Made by a program: the position numbers and the translations under genes | Assembly: GCA_001783355.1 (NCBI GenBank) | Contig: MFMA01000005.1 | Location: forward strand, 12,218-25,038 | DNA: 12,821 nucleotides | Direction of reading: 5' to 3' | Source: Candidatus Kaiserbacteria bacterium RIFCSPLOWO2_01_FULL_54_20 | GTDB lineage: Bacteria; Patescibacteriota; Minisyncoccia; Phycocordibacterales; UBA2100 | Notes under the pieces: generated by a model | The model's database searches: none | What the model was told of the DNA's origin: nothing | The model's input: the letters and a program-made list of their open reading frames with translations, nothing else | Shown here: in pieces, positions 4,245 to 10,920 of the stretch | Layout: the number at the start of each line of letters is the position of its first letter | Numbering within the stretch: position 1 is the stretch's first letter

Positions 4245-6659
4245 ATGAGGAAGCTGCGCAGGCTCTGGAAAAAACTCCCGTGGTGGATGGAGTTCGGGAT
4301 ATTGGCCGGTATCGCCATCGGTTTTATTATCTTCGGCGCCGGTATCGTCTGGGCGATAATCGCGCCTATCCCGACCATCAATAATTTCGAGAACCGCAAG
4401 ATCGCCGAATCGACAAAGATATTCGACCGCACGGGCAACATCGTTCTGTACGACGTCTTCGGGCAGATACGCCGCACCGTGGTCCCGCTTGAAGAGATGT
4501 CTCCCTACATCCAGAAGTCCGCGATAGCGATCGAGGATACGGAATTCTACCAGCATCACGGATTCCGCCCGAAAGCATTCCTGCGCGCCGTCTTGGTCAA
4601 CCTCCGGCTCATGCCGGGCATCTTAGGGCAAGGGGGCTCTACCATCACGCAGCAGGTAGTGAAAAATACGCTCCTCACGCAGAGGAAGACGATCGCGCGT
4701 AAACTGGAAGAGATAATCCTTGCGCTCCGCCTTGAGCGCGTGTATTCGAAAGACCAGATACTTGCGACGTATCTCAACGAGACATCCTACGGCGGCACGA
4801 TATTCGGCGTGCAGGAGGCGAGCCAGTACTTCTTCGGCGTTGACGCAAAAGATGTGGACCTCGCGCAGGCGGCATACCTCGCCGCCCTTCCCCAGGCCCC
4901 GACGCGATATTCGCCGTACGGAAACCACCGCGACCTCCTCGACGAGCGACAAAAGCTCGTGCTCCGGAGAATGCTCGATGTGAAGTTGATAACCGAGGAA
5001 GAATACAAAGGTGCCGCCGACGAGGTAGTCGAATTCCGGAACGCGCGGGAGGCAGGTATCAAAGCACCGCATTTCGTTTTCTTCATACGAGAATATCTCG
5101 AGGAGAAGTACGGCGCCGACATCGTGGCGCAGGGCGGACTTCGTGTAATTACGACCCTCGACTGGCAACTGCAGGAAAAAGCCGAAGAAGTGGTCGAAAA
5201 ACACGCGCCGGGGATGGAGAATAACTTCAACGCATCGAACGAGGGGGTTGTCGCCGTTGAACCGAAGTCGGGGCAGATACTCGCTATGGTCGGCTCGCGC
5301 GGATACTTCGATGAAACTATCGACGGAAAAGTGAACATTGCGGTGGCGCATCGGCAACCGGGCTCCTCATTCAAGCCGTTCGTCTACGCGACCGCGTTCA
5401 AAAAGGGATACACGCCGGAGACAGTCGTGTTCGACCTCAAGACACAGTTTTCGACGCATTGCGCGCCGAACGACTTCAGCAGCGAGGACCCGTGCTACTC
5501 GCCGAACAATTTCGACGAAACATTCAAAGGCCCGATCACGCTTCGGAACGCCCTCGCGCAATCGGTGAACGTTGCCGCGGTCAAGACTCTCTACCTCGCA
5601 GGCATTAGCGAGTCTATACAAACAGCCCAGGACTTAGGAATTGCGACGCTCGCGGGGAGTGATCGCTACGGACTCACGCTCGTTCTCGGCGGCGGCGAAG
5701 TGACCCTTCTCGATCTTACAAGTGCGTACTCCGTTTTCGCGAATGACGGAGTAAAAAACCCGTCGACCGGGATACTGCGTGTGGAGGACAGGTCGGGGAA
5801 TGTGCTTGAGGAGTACAAAGAGCAGAGCAGCCGTGTGTTGGACGCACAGATCGCGCGACAGATAACCGACATCCTTTCAGACAACGTCGCGCGCACGCCG
5901 GAATTCGGCGCGAATTCGCCGCTCTATTTCTCGCAAACGCCAGTGGCCGACAAAACCGGAACGACGAACGACTATCGAGACGTGTGGATCGTTGGCTACA
6001 CACCCGGTATCAGTATCGGCGCGTGGGCGGGCAATAATGACAATTCTCCGATGGAGAAGAGGATCGCGGCGTTCATCATCGCGCCGATGTGGCATGAAAT
6101 AATGGAATTCGCACTGCAAAAATATCCATCCGAAACGTTCACGCCACCGGCACCCGAGAACCCGGAAATTCTTCCCCCGGTCTTGCGCGGATCTTGGAAC
6201 ACCGACGCAACACAAGGTATTCATGAAATTCTCTATTGGCTCGACAAAGATAACCCACGCTCCGGATTGAGAGGAGACCCTAATGATGCGCAGTTCGCGT
6301 TGTGGGAATTCCCCGTTGCGCTATGGGCAGGACAACAAGCGCTCATGGTCCCTCTTCAAGGGCTTCCCGGCAGCACAACCGAGCCCGCCGCAGGGAGGGA
6401 CCGTTTCCGTATCATCGCCCCGTCACTTGGCGCGATCGTCCCCGTGTTAAGTCCGATGATATTCTCCGCCTACCACCCGAGGCCCGACGCCGTCTCGCGT
6501 GTTTCTTACTACGTGAACGGCACATACGTAGGTGTCTCTACCCAGTTCCCATATTCCGTGCCCTTCATACCGCAAACACGCGGAATAGTGCAGTTGAAGG
6601 CAGTCGCCGAGACAGCGGCCGGCAATGAGGAGGGCTTGAGTGTGTTTACCGTCCAGTGA
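4245..6659 (+). CDS. Bifunctional class A penicillin-binding protein (glycosyltransferase and transpeptidase)
   Basis: The product is 804 residues. It polymerises lipid II into glycan strands and cross-links the peptides outside the membrane. Order: short basic cytoplasmic tail, one membrane helix (about 15-40), GT51 domain, transpeptidase domain, C-terminal Ig-like tail. GT51 motifs: EDTEFYQHHG (97-106, catalytic E97), GGSTITQQ (130-137), RKLEEIILALRLE (152-164), and QILATYLNETSYGG (171-184) leading to SQYFFG. Transpeptidase motifs: SSFK (374-377, nucleophile S374), SVN (440-442) and KTGT (570-573). All key residues are present. Residues from about 715 to the end look like a beta-sandwich domain seen at the end of some PBP1C-type proteins. 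A complete enzyme implies a real peptidoglycan wall. It is convergent with dnaN, with zero bases between the stops. Confidence 0.96.
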   Translation: MRKLRRLWKKLPWWMEFGILAGIAIGFIIFGAGIVWAIIAPIPTINNFENRKIAESTKIFDRTGNIVLYDVFGQIRRTVVPLEEMSPYIQKSAIAIEDTEFYQHHGFRPKAFLRAVLVNLRLMPGILGQGGSTITQQVVKNTLLTQRKTIARKLEEIILALRLERVYSKDQILATYLNETSYGGTIFGVQEASQYFFGVDAKDVDLAQAAYLAALPQAPTRYSPYGNHRDLLDERQKLVLRRMLDVKLITEEEYKGAADEVVEFRNAREAGIKAPHFVFFIREYLEEKYGADIVAQGGLRVITTLDWQLQEKAEEVVEKHAPGMENNFNASNEGVVAVEPKSGQILAMVGSRGYFDETIDGKVNIAVAHRQPGSSFKPFVYATAFKKGYTPETVVFDLKTQFSTHCAPNDFSSEDPCYSPNNFDETFKGPITLRNALAQSVNVAAVKTLYLAGISESIQTAQDLGIATLAGSDRYGLTLVLGGGEVTLLDLTSAYSVFANDGVKNPSTGILRVEDRSGNVLEEYKEQSSRVLDAQIARQITDILSDNVARTPEFGANSPLYFSQTPVADKTGTTNDYRDVWIVGYTPGISIGAWAGNNDNSPMEKRIAAFIIAPMWHEIMEFALQKYPSETFTPPAPENPEILPPVLRGSWNTDATQGIHEILYWLDKDNPRSGLRGDPNDAQFALWEFPVALWAGQQALMVPLQGLPGSTTEPAAGRDRFRIIAPSLGAIVPVLSPMIFSAYHPRPDAVSRVSYYVNGTYVGVSTQFPYSVPFIPQTRGIVQLKAVAETAAGNEEGLSVFTVQ

Positions 6660-7751
6660 TCACCTATTCAACGGCATTACAAGGTACGTGAACGATGGGT
6701 CGGAAACGCCACGGATGACGAGTGGTTTTCCTGCGCCGGCAAATCCGAGCGTGATCGAGTCGGACTCGATCGCGGGAATGCAGTCGGATAGGTATCCGAT
6801 ATGGAAATTTATATCAAGGTCCTCCCCCGATAGCGCCGAGTCTATCGAGTCGGACATCTCCCCGACATCTTGGGAGCGCGCTGTTGCGCTCAAGATCTTT
6901 CGTTTTGGGTATACATGCAGACCCACGTGTTGGTCGTTCCCGGAAAATACGCGGGCCTTTTTGAGCATCTCTGCAAAATCACTCTTCAGGATAGTGGCCT
7001 CCGTCGAGAAAGCCTTCGGTAGTATCTCTTTGTAATTCGGGAATGTTCCCTCGACCACACGGGAAACGAACCGTGTTCCGTCGATGAGGACCGTAAGCTG
7101 TGACTCCTCAATAACCAACGTGACCTCGTCGCTCGTCGCCTTCTCAAGCACATGCATGAGTTCGAGGGCGTGTTTGAGTGGTATCAACGTCTCCGCGCCA
7201 CCCCCGACACCCGCCATCGTCTTTTCAGCGAGCCTGAACGAGTCGGTCGCCACACAAACGAGACCATTGTCCTTTATTGCTATGTATATACTCCCAAGCT
7301 CCGGCCGGATCATCGAGGGGGACGCGGCATACGAAACGGACTGAATGCCTCGCATGAGGTGGCCGCGAGATATCCGAACACCTTTTTTATCGACTGTCGC
7401 GGGTAGAGTCGGAAATTCATCGTGTGGAATGGATTTTATTATGGTTTTAGTCCCCCGTGACTCGACCACTAAATTACCTTCATCAACCCTCAAACTAACC
7501 TTATCGCCGCCAATGGACCGGAGTGTTTGAGAGAAAACACCGGCCGGCACGGCGACCTTCCCCTTCTCCTCCACATCACACGGAACACGCACCTCAATAG
7601 CGGCCTCCAGGTTCGTAGCCTTTAACAAAACCTCTTTCTCGACCCAAATAAGAATACATGAAAGGATCGGGAGAGTTTCTTTTTTCGCCGTGACACGTTC
7701 CGCGATAAGAGCTGCGTTTAATATTTTCTCTTTAGTCGTGGATAGCTTCAT
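6660..7751 (-). CDS. dnaN: DNA polymerase III beta subunit (sliding clamp)
   Basis: The product is 363 residues, typical for the clamp, a ring that tethers the replicative polymerase to DNA. Family landmarks: LPILSCILIWVEKE near the N-terminus (27-40), ATDSFRLAE (168-176; the common form is TDGHRLA), EGTFPNY (234-240), KPLVI (342-346), and the C-terminal YLVMPLNR that forms part of the partner-binding groove. Start ATG 7751 fits the usual MKL beginning. There is no Shine-Dalgarno sequence; TACGAT lies ten bases upstream. The gene lies downstream of dnaA on the same strand, as in most bacteria, but 219 bases away, which leaves room for an origin and its own promoter. The stop codon directly abuts that of the PBP gene. 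Confidence 0.97.
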   Translation of the reverse strand: MKLSTTKEKILNAALIAERVTAKKETLPILSCILIWVEKEVLLKATNLEAAIEVRVPCDVEEKGKVAVPAGVFSQTLRSIGGDKVSLRVDEGNLVVESRGTKTIIKSIPHDEFPTLPATVDKKGVRISRGHLMRGIQSVSYAASPSMIRPELGSIYIAIKDNGLVCVATDSFRLAEKTMAGVGGGAETLIPLKHALELMHVLEKATSDEVTLVIEESQLTVLIDGTRFVSRVVEGTFPNYKEILPKAFSTEATILKSDFAEMLKKARVFSGNDQHVGLHVYPKRKILSATARSQDVGEMSDSIDSALSGEDLDINFHIGYLSDCIPAIESDSITLGFAGAGKPLVIRGVSDPSFTYLVMPLNR

Positions 7752-7761
7752 ATATATAGTT

Positions 7762-7767
7762 ATCGTA
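7762..7767 (-). promoter_or_regulatory. Probable -10 box of dnaN
   Basis: Minus-strand TACGAT ends ten bases before ATG 7751 in a very AT-rich stretch. Alternatives such as TAACTA overlap it, so the exact box is uncertain. A start here would give a leader of only a few bases. Confidence 0.35.
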
Positions 7768-7794
7768 TTAAATACCTATTAGTATTATTATTGG

Positions 7795-7864
7795 TGTGTA
7801 TAGTGTGGAGAAGAGTGTGTGGTGTTGTGGTTAGTGGGTATTTTGTGAGTCTTGTTGTGGGGAG
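7795..7864 (+). promoter_or_regulatory. Cluster of degenerate DnaA boxes
   Basis: Compared with TGTGGATAA: TGTGTATAG (7795-7803, two mismatches), TGTGGAGAA (7804-7812, one), TGTGGTGTT (7818-7826), TGTGGTTAG (7826-7834, two), TGTGGGGAG (7856-7864). All are in the same orientation, but this tract is so G/T-rich that some matches are expected by composition. Confidence 0.4.
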
Positions 7865-7957
7865 AAGTGTCTGTGTGTTTGGGGGTAATGGTGTTGATTG
7901 GAAAATTTTTGGTTTTGGAAAAAGTAATCAAGATTGTTTCCTTCTCTTACACATACG

Positions 7958-7966
7958 TTATCCACA
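7958..7966 (+). promoter_or_regulatory. Perfect DnaA box TTATCCACA
   Basis: This is an exact match to the consensus DnaA binding site, four bases beyond the dnaA stop codon (7971-7973) on the dnaN side. Confidence 0.8.
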
Positions 7967-7970
7967 CCGT

Positions 7971-9317
7971 TCAGGCGTGAATTAACATCCGGATGTGATC
8001 AATTTCCTGCTCGAGCGATGTGTTTGATTTCATTTCTTCTTTTATCTTCTCGCATGAGTGGATGACTGTCGTGTGGTCCCTCCCGCCAAGCTTCTCTCCT
8101 ATCGAAGGGTATGAGACATTGAATTCTTCGCGCAGAATATACATTATTATCTGCCTCGGCTTCACCACTTCCTTCTTGCGGGTTTTCTCGTAGATGCTTT
8201 TTTCAGCGATCTCGTAGTATCCCGCTATGCGACGCACGACTTCGTCTACCGAAACCCCCCTGTTCGGCTTCACGTTGTGTTTTATGAGCGTGCGGACGTC
8301 GGCGTGCGATATCCCTTTACCCTTGAGTTGGGATTTGCACACGATCATATTGAGGATACCCTCGAGCTCGCGAATGTTTCCCCGGACACTTTCGGCTATG
8401 TACTGGACGATATCATCCGGGATCGAAAAGCCGTGGCTCTCTAGCTTTGCTTTTATGATGGCCACTCTCGACTCGACGTCCGGCTCGGGTATCTCCGCGA
8501 TCATCCCGGCGGCGAAACGCCCTCGTATCCGTTCCTCGAATCCGGGGAGCATCGCCGGATGCTTGTCCGAGGAAAAAACGATCTGTTTGTTGTTGTCGTG
8601 GAGGGCGTTGAAAAGATGGAACAGTTCCTCCTGGGTCTTTTCCGTGTTCGCGATGAACTGGACGTCATCCATGATGAGCACGTCATTCGCGCGGTACTGA
8701 TCCTTGAAGCCGTTGGCACGGCCGGCCCTGACGGCATTGATGTAGTCGACCGCGAAGCGCTCGGATGTCACGTACAAGACCTTTTTATTCGCGTGGGTTT
8801 TCTTGAAGTGGTTCCCGATCGCCTGTATGAGATGTGTTTTGCCACGTCCAGTCGCCCCATACACAAAGAGTGGGTTGTATGCGAGGCCCGGCCGCTCGAT
8901 AACCGCTTTCGCGGCGGCGTGAGCGAGTTGGTTGAAGGGGCCCACAACGAACGTATCGAACGTGTAGCGCGGATTGAGGTTGTCGCGCTTGTCGATGTAG
9001 AGGGTCTCGAGGTCTAAGGAGGCGTTGTCGGTCGGCTGGGTACGGCCGGGCTTCCTGGGTTCGACCGAAGCGGCACGGTGCACCACATATTCAACGGTAC
9101 GGACCGCAGGGTCGAGGCCGCGGAGCGCCTTCATGATCAGCTTGTGGTGTTTTTCCAGGAGCCACTCCTTGACGATCTTCGACGGAACGGCCACCTGCAC
9201 TATCCCCCCGTCTCGGCCCGCCACGTCGGTGTTCCTAAACCAGGTGCGGAAGCTTGCCTCCGACGTGCCGAGCTCGATCTGCACGAGTGCGTTCTGCCAG
9301 AGTTCATGGTTGGTCAT
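7971..9317 (-). CDS. dnaA: Chromosomal replication initiator DnaA
   Basis: The product is 448 residues, normal length. It binds DnaA boxes, forms an ATP-dependent filament and opens the origin. Domain I (about 1-80) includes the conserved W27 region. A linker (about 81-112) leads to the AAA+ core. Walker A is GATGRGKT (154-161), with Arg158 where the common form has Leu. Walker B is VLIMDDVQF (213-221). Sensor I lies in VFSSDKHP (247-254), the RGRF arginine-finger region at 265-268, and sensor II in NIRELEG (314-320). Domain IV carries the signature GGRDHTTVIHSCEKI (411-425). ATG 9317 gives the usual N-terminus. TATAAT (9355-9350) puts the start of transcription about 26 bases upstream; no Shine-Dalgarno sequence is seen. 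A DnaA-box variant (9410-9418) upstream suggests self-regulation. Confidence 0.97.
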   Translation of the reverse strand: MTNHELWQNALVQIELGTSEASFRTWFRNTDVAGRDGGIVQVAVPSKIVKEWLLEKHHKLIMKALRGLDPAVRTVEYVVHRAASVEPRKPGRTQPTDNASLDLETLYIDKRDNLNPRYTFDTFVVGPFNQLAHAAAKAVIERPGLAYNPLFVYGATGRGKTHLIQAIGNHFKKTHANKKVLYVTSERFAVDYINAVRAGRANGFKDQYRANDVLIMDDVQFIANTEKTQEELFHLFNALHDNNKQIVFSSDKHPAMLPGFEERIRGRFAAGMIAEIPEPDVESRVAIIKAKLESHGFSIPDDIVQYIAESVRGNIRELEGILNMIVCKSQLKGKGISHADVRTLIKHNVKPNRGVSVDEVVRRIAGYYEIAEKSIYEKTRKKEVVKPRQIIMYILREEFNVSYPSIGEKLGGRDHTTVIHSCEKIKEEMKSNTSLEQEIDHIRMLIHA

Positions 9318-9349
9318 AGTTTCAAAACGCAGGTGAAGTTAGCTCGGAC

Positions 9350-9355
9350 ATTATA
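9350..9355 (-). promoter_or_regulatory. -10 box of dnaA
   Basis: Minus-strand TATAAT is a perfect match, 32 bases before ATG 9317. No good -35 box is seen 17-18 bases upstream. The predicted leader is about 26 bases without a Shine-Dalgarno sequence. Confidence 0.55.
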
Positions 9356-9409
9356 CGTGTACTCTTAAAGAAGCAAAGCCGATACATTTCGAGACGGATG
9401 TTCACATCG

Positions 9410-9418
9410 TGGGGATAA
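9410..9418 (+). promoter_or_regulatory. DnaA-box variant TGGGGATAA
   Basis: One mismatch from TGTGGATAA, about 55 bases upstream of the dnaA -10 box. Possible autoregulatory or origin site. Confidence 0.5.
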
Positions 9419-9445
9419 GGGGGGGATAGTCAATTCGCGATTATA

Positions 9446-9547
9446 AGCGTTTTTGGGGTCGTGATTTTTCTGCTGAAAAATCACTGCTACTCGCCAGGGG
9501 TCCGACTGTAAGGAGGACGACGCGTTGCGTCACACCCCAAAAACGCT
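9446..9547. repeat. Branched inverted repeat (cruciform or structured RNA)
   Basis: Outer arms AGCGTTTTTGGGGT (9446-9459) and ACCCCAAAAACGCT (9534-9547) are perfect 14-base complements. Inside are a perfect 10-base hairpin GTGATTTTTC-TGCT-GAAAAATCAC (9461-9484) and a 5-base hairpin GACGC-GTT-GCGTC (9519-9531). The unpaired part contains TAAGGAGG (9509-9516). The same fold is possible as DNA cruciform or as RNA from either strand; no known RNA family is recognised. Confidence 0.75.
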
Positions 9548-9618
9548 CACAACCGCTCATTATGGGTGAGAAAGGGCTACGCGGAGACCCTCGAAACGCC
9601 AAAAACCCGCCTCGTTTG

Positions 9619-9647
9619 TTGATTGAAGGATGGTTTGAGGGTATAGT
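9619..9647 (+). promoter_or_regulatory. Promoter of the rpmH-rnpA-yidC operon
   Basis: TTGATT (9619-9624), a 17-base spacer, and TATAGT (9642-9647) make a good housekeeping promoter. Only six bases separate the -10 box from the rpmH ATG, so transcription should start at or next to the start codon. Confidence 0.75.
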
Positions 9648-9653
9648 CCTGTA

Positions 9654-9788
9654 ATGAAACGAGTGTATCAGCCTAAAAAGCGCAAGCGCGCGCGAACTCA
9701 CGGGTTCCGCAAGAGAGCGAGGAGCAAGAGCGGCCGGAACATACTGGTGCGACGGCGTCGCAAGGGGCGCGCCAGGCTTTCAGCGTAA
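9654..9788 (+). CDS. rpmH: Ribosomal protein bL34
   Basis: The product is 44 residues, very basic, beginning MKRVYQPKKRKRARTHGFRK. It follows the bL34 pattern: KR-x-(Y/F)-QP, a basic run, HGFR-x-R, and a basic tail RRRRKGRARLSA. bL34 is a late-assembling part of the large ribosomal subunit. The gene is too short for common length cut-offs but unmistakable, and it sits in the canonical place divergent from dnaA and upstream of rnpA. Its TAA stop shares its last A with the rnpA start (TAATG), so translation of the two is probably coupled. There is no Shine-Dalgarno sequence, and the promoter -10 box lies six bases upstream, implying a leaderless message. Confidence 0.97.
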   Translation: MKRVYQPKKRKRARTHGFRKRARSKSGRNILVRRRRKGRARLSA

Positions 9789-10147
9789 TGTCAAAGATCG
9801 CACGCGTGAGCCGCGTCGATTTTGCAGCGGAGAGTGGCACGGGAAAGCGCTGTCACGGCAGACTCTTCTCTCTTTCAGCCGCTCCCCTTTCGCGGGGTCG
9901 GCGCTTGTCTCTTGCGTGTGTAGTATCAAAGAAGGTAGCGCCGAAGGCGGTAGAGAGGAACCTCATCAAACGCCGGTGTCGTGAGGCGGTAAGAGCGCAC
10001 ATGCGCACGCGCGCTTCCGCCCCGCCTCTTCTGCTCGTGTTCCGCGCGAAGAAGGAGGCCGCGGGCGCGACCTTCGCGGACATTCTCCGAGACATCGGCG
10101 GCCTCGTCGATAAAGTTTCCGATACGCGCTACAATACCCCGCAATGA
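9788..10147 (+). CDS. rnpA: Ribonuclease P protein component
   Basis: The product is 119 residues, normal for the small basic protein that helps the catalytic RNase P RNA mature tRNA 5' ends. The family signature is clear at residues 48-69: KKVAPKAVERNLIKRRCREAVR, with the RN-x-x-KRR-x-RE core that contacts RNA. Upstream, GRLFSLSAAPL and SLACVVSKK fit the central strands of the fold. Start ATG 9788 overlaps the rpmH stop by one base, and its TGA stop overlaps the yidC start (ATGA), so the three genes form a tightly packed operon. The RNase P RNA gene is not in this window. Confidence 0.95.
   Translation: MSKIARVSRVDFAAESGTGKRCHGRLFSLSAAPLSRGRRLSLACVVSKKVAPKAVERNLIKRRCREAVRAHMRTRASAPPLLLVFRAKKEAAGATFADILRDIGGLVDKVSDTRYNTPQ
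10130..10135 (+). promoter_or_regulatory. Possible internal -10 box before yidC
   Basis: TACAAT inside the end of rnpA lies eight bases before the yidC ATG, the same arrangement as other genes here. The -35 at 17 bases (TCGATA) is weak. yidC can also be reached by read-through from the rpmH promoter, so this may be chance. Confidence 0.3.
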
Positions 10148-10863
10148 TCTCTACGCTATTCCATACGGCCATCTACGATCCGCTCTACAACGGACTTATT
10201 TTTTTGGTCGGCATTATACCAACGCACGACGTGGGGCTCGCCGTAATACTTCTGACGATAGTGGTGCGTTTTGTCCTATTCCCTCTTTCTAGACGCGCGA
10301 TCGAGACCCAGGTGGCGATGAAAAAGGTTGCGCCGGAAGTGGAGAAGATAAAAGAGCAATACAAAAATAATCGCGAGGAGCAGGGCAAAGCGATTTTCGC
10401 GCTCTACAAGGAGCGCGGGGTGCATCCATTCGCCTCGATCGGCCTGCTTCTAGCGCAACTCCCCGTTTTATTCGCGCTCTACTGGATATTCGCTGTCGGA
10501 GGGTTGCCCGAGATACATCCGAACCTGCTGTACTCATTCGTCTCGCCGCCGCCCGTTGTGAACATGGAGTTCCTAGGAATTCTCAATATGGCAGGGCACT
10601 CGCTTTTCCTAGGAGTGTTGGCGGCGGCGGCGCAGTTCGCCTACACGCGACTTTCCATGGGCCCGCGTGAAAAAAAGTCTGCCGTGCAGGGCGGCTCGTT
10701 CTCAACGGATCTTGCGCGCAGCTTTGACCTACAGGCCCGCTACATGCTCCCGGCGACGTTCATCGTGCTCTCCTATTTCGTTCCGAATGCTGCGATGCTC
10801 TATCTCGTTACAAGCAATATGTTCATGGTCGGGCAAGAACTTTTCTCCGGTCGACGGTTCTAA
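10144..10863 (+). CDS. yidC: YidC/Oxa1 family membrane protein insertase
   Basis: The product is 239 residues, the short form without the large periplasmic domain of Gram-negative YidC. It inserts and folds membrane proteins, alone or with SecYEG. Visible features: a first membrane segment near 29-48 that contains R42, matching the conserved positive charge in the substrate groove; a charged helical hairpin (about 55-92, with KKVAPEVEKIKEQY); FASIGLLLAQLPVLFALYWIF (96-116); and further membrane helices near 146-168 and 198-232. There is no lipoprotein cysteine at the N-terminus. The gene overlaps rnpA by four bases (ATGA) and is followed 57 bases later by khpB, the usual partner. Confidence 0.95.
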   Translation: MISTLFHTAIYDPLYNGLIFLVGIIPTHDVGLAVILLTIVVRFVLFPLSRRAIETQVAMKKVAPEVEKIKEQYKNNREEQGKAIFALYKERGVHPFASIGLLLAQLPVLFALYWIFAVGGLPEIHPNLLYSFVSPPPVVNMEFLGILNMAGHSLFLGVLAAAAQFAYTRLSMGPREKKSAVQGGSFSTDLARSFDLQARYMLPATFIVLSYFVPNAAMLYLVTSNMFMVGQELFSGRRF

Positions 10864-10885
10864 GATAGAACGAATCGCCCTTTTG

Positions 10886-10914
10886 TTGATGGGGGTTGAG
10901 TTTAAGAGTATAGT
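10886..10914 (+). promoter_or_regulatory. Promoter of khpB
   Basis: TTGATG (10886-10891), a 17-base spacer, and TATAGT (10909-10914), six bases before the khpB ATG. It has the same -10 hexamer, spacer and distance as the rpmH promoter, and both are preceded by TTTGTTGAT. This suggests matched expression and leaderless initiation. Confidence 0.75.
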
Positions 10915-10920
10915 GCCTCG

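Larger units (their letters stand above)
7752..7970. other. oriC: Candidate replication origin (oriC) between dnaA and dnaN
   Basis: This non-coding gap has the expected ingredients. There is a perfect DnaA box TTATCCACA (7958-7966) and several degenerate TGTGG-type boxes (7795-7864). AT-rich stretches lie at 7750-7793 (with a TAA/TAC/TAG triplet run on the minus strand) and 7898-7930. Base composition is extremely skewed: between 7777 and 7928 the + strand has only two C residues (7851, 7871). The dnaA-dnaN interval is a common origin site in other bacteria. The dnaA-rpmH gap is the alternative. Confidence 0.65.
9318..9653. other. 336-base gene-free region between divergent dnaA and rpmH
   Basis: It contains the dnaA -10 box, a DnaA-box variant (9410-9418), a 102-base branched inverted repeat (9446-9547) and the rpmH promoter (9619-9647). 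It could be a second origin element or encode a structured RNA. No protein gene is supported: the minus-strand frame across 9441-9701 runs through the palindrome and rpmH and resembles nothing. Confidence 0.6.

Noticed and set aside
3819..4559. 246-residue minus-strand frame
   Set aside because: Shadow of ruvC and the PBP gene, both certain from catalytic motifs.
4623..5357. 244-residue minus-strand frame
   Set aside because: Shadow within the PBP glycosyltransferase and transpeptidase region.
7791..7985. 64-residue + strand frame in the dnaA-dnaN gap
   Set aside because: Encoded by the low-complexity G/T tract (Val/Gly/Cys-rich), without start signals; it also runs into the end of dnaA.
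9446..9547. Small SRP (4.5S) RNA
   Set aside because: GGTCC followed by AAGGAGGAC first suggested the SRP core, but the conserved asymmetric loop and GGAA tetraloop are missing.
9509..9565. Short TTG-start peptide after TAAGGAGG
   Set aside because: TTG at 9525 would give only about 14 residues inside the palindrome; a chance reading is more likely.
9441..9701. 86-residue minus-strand frame
   Set aside because: Crosses the palindrome and the rpmH start and has no family resemblance.
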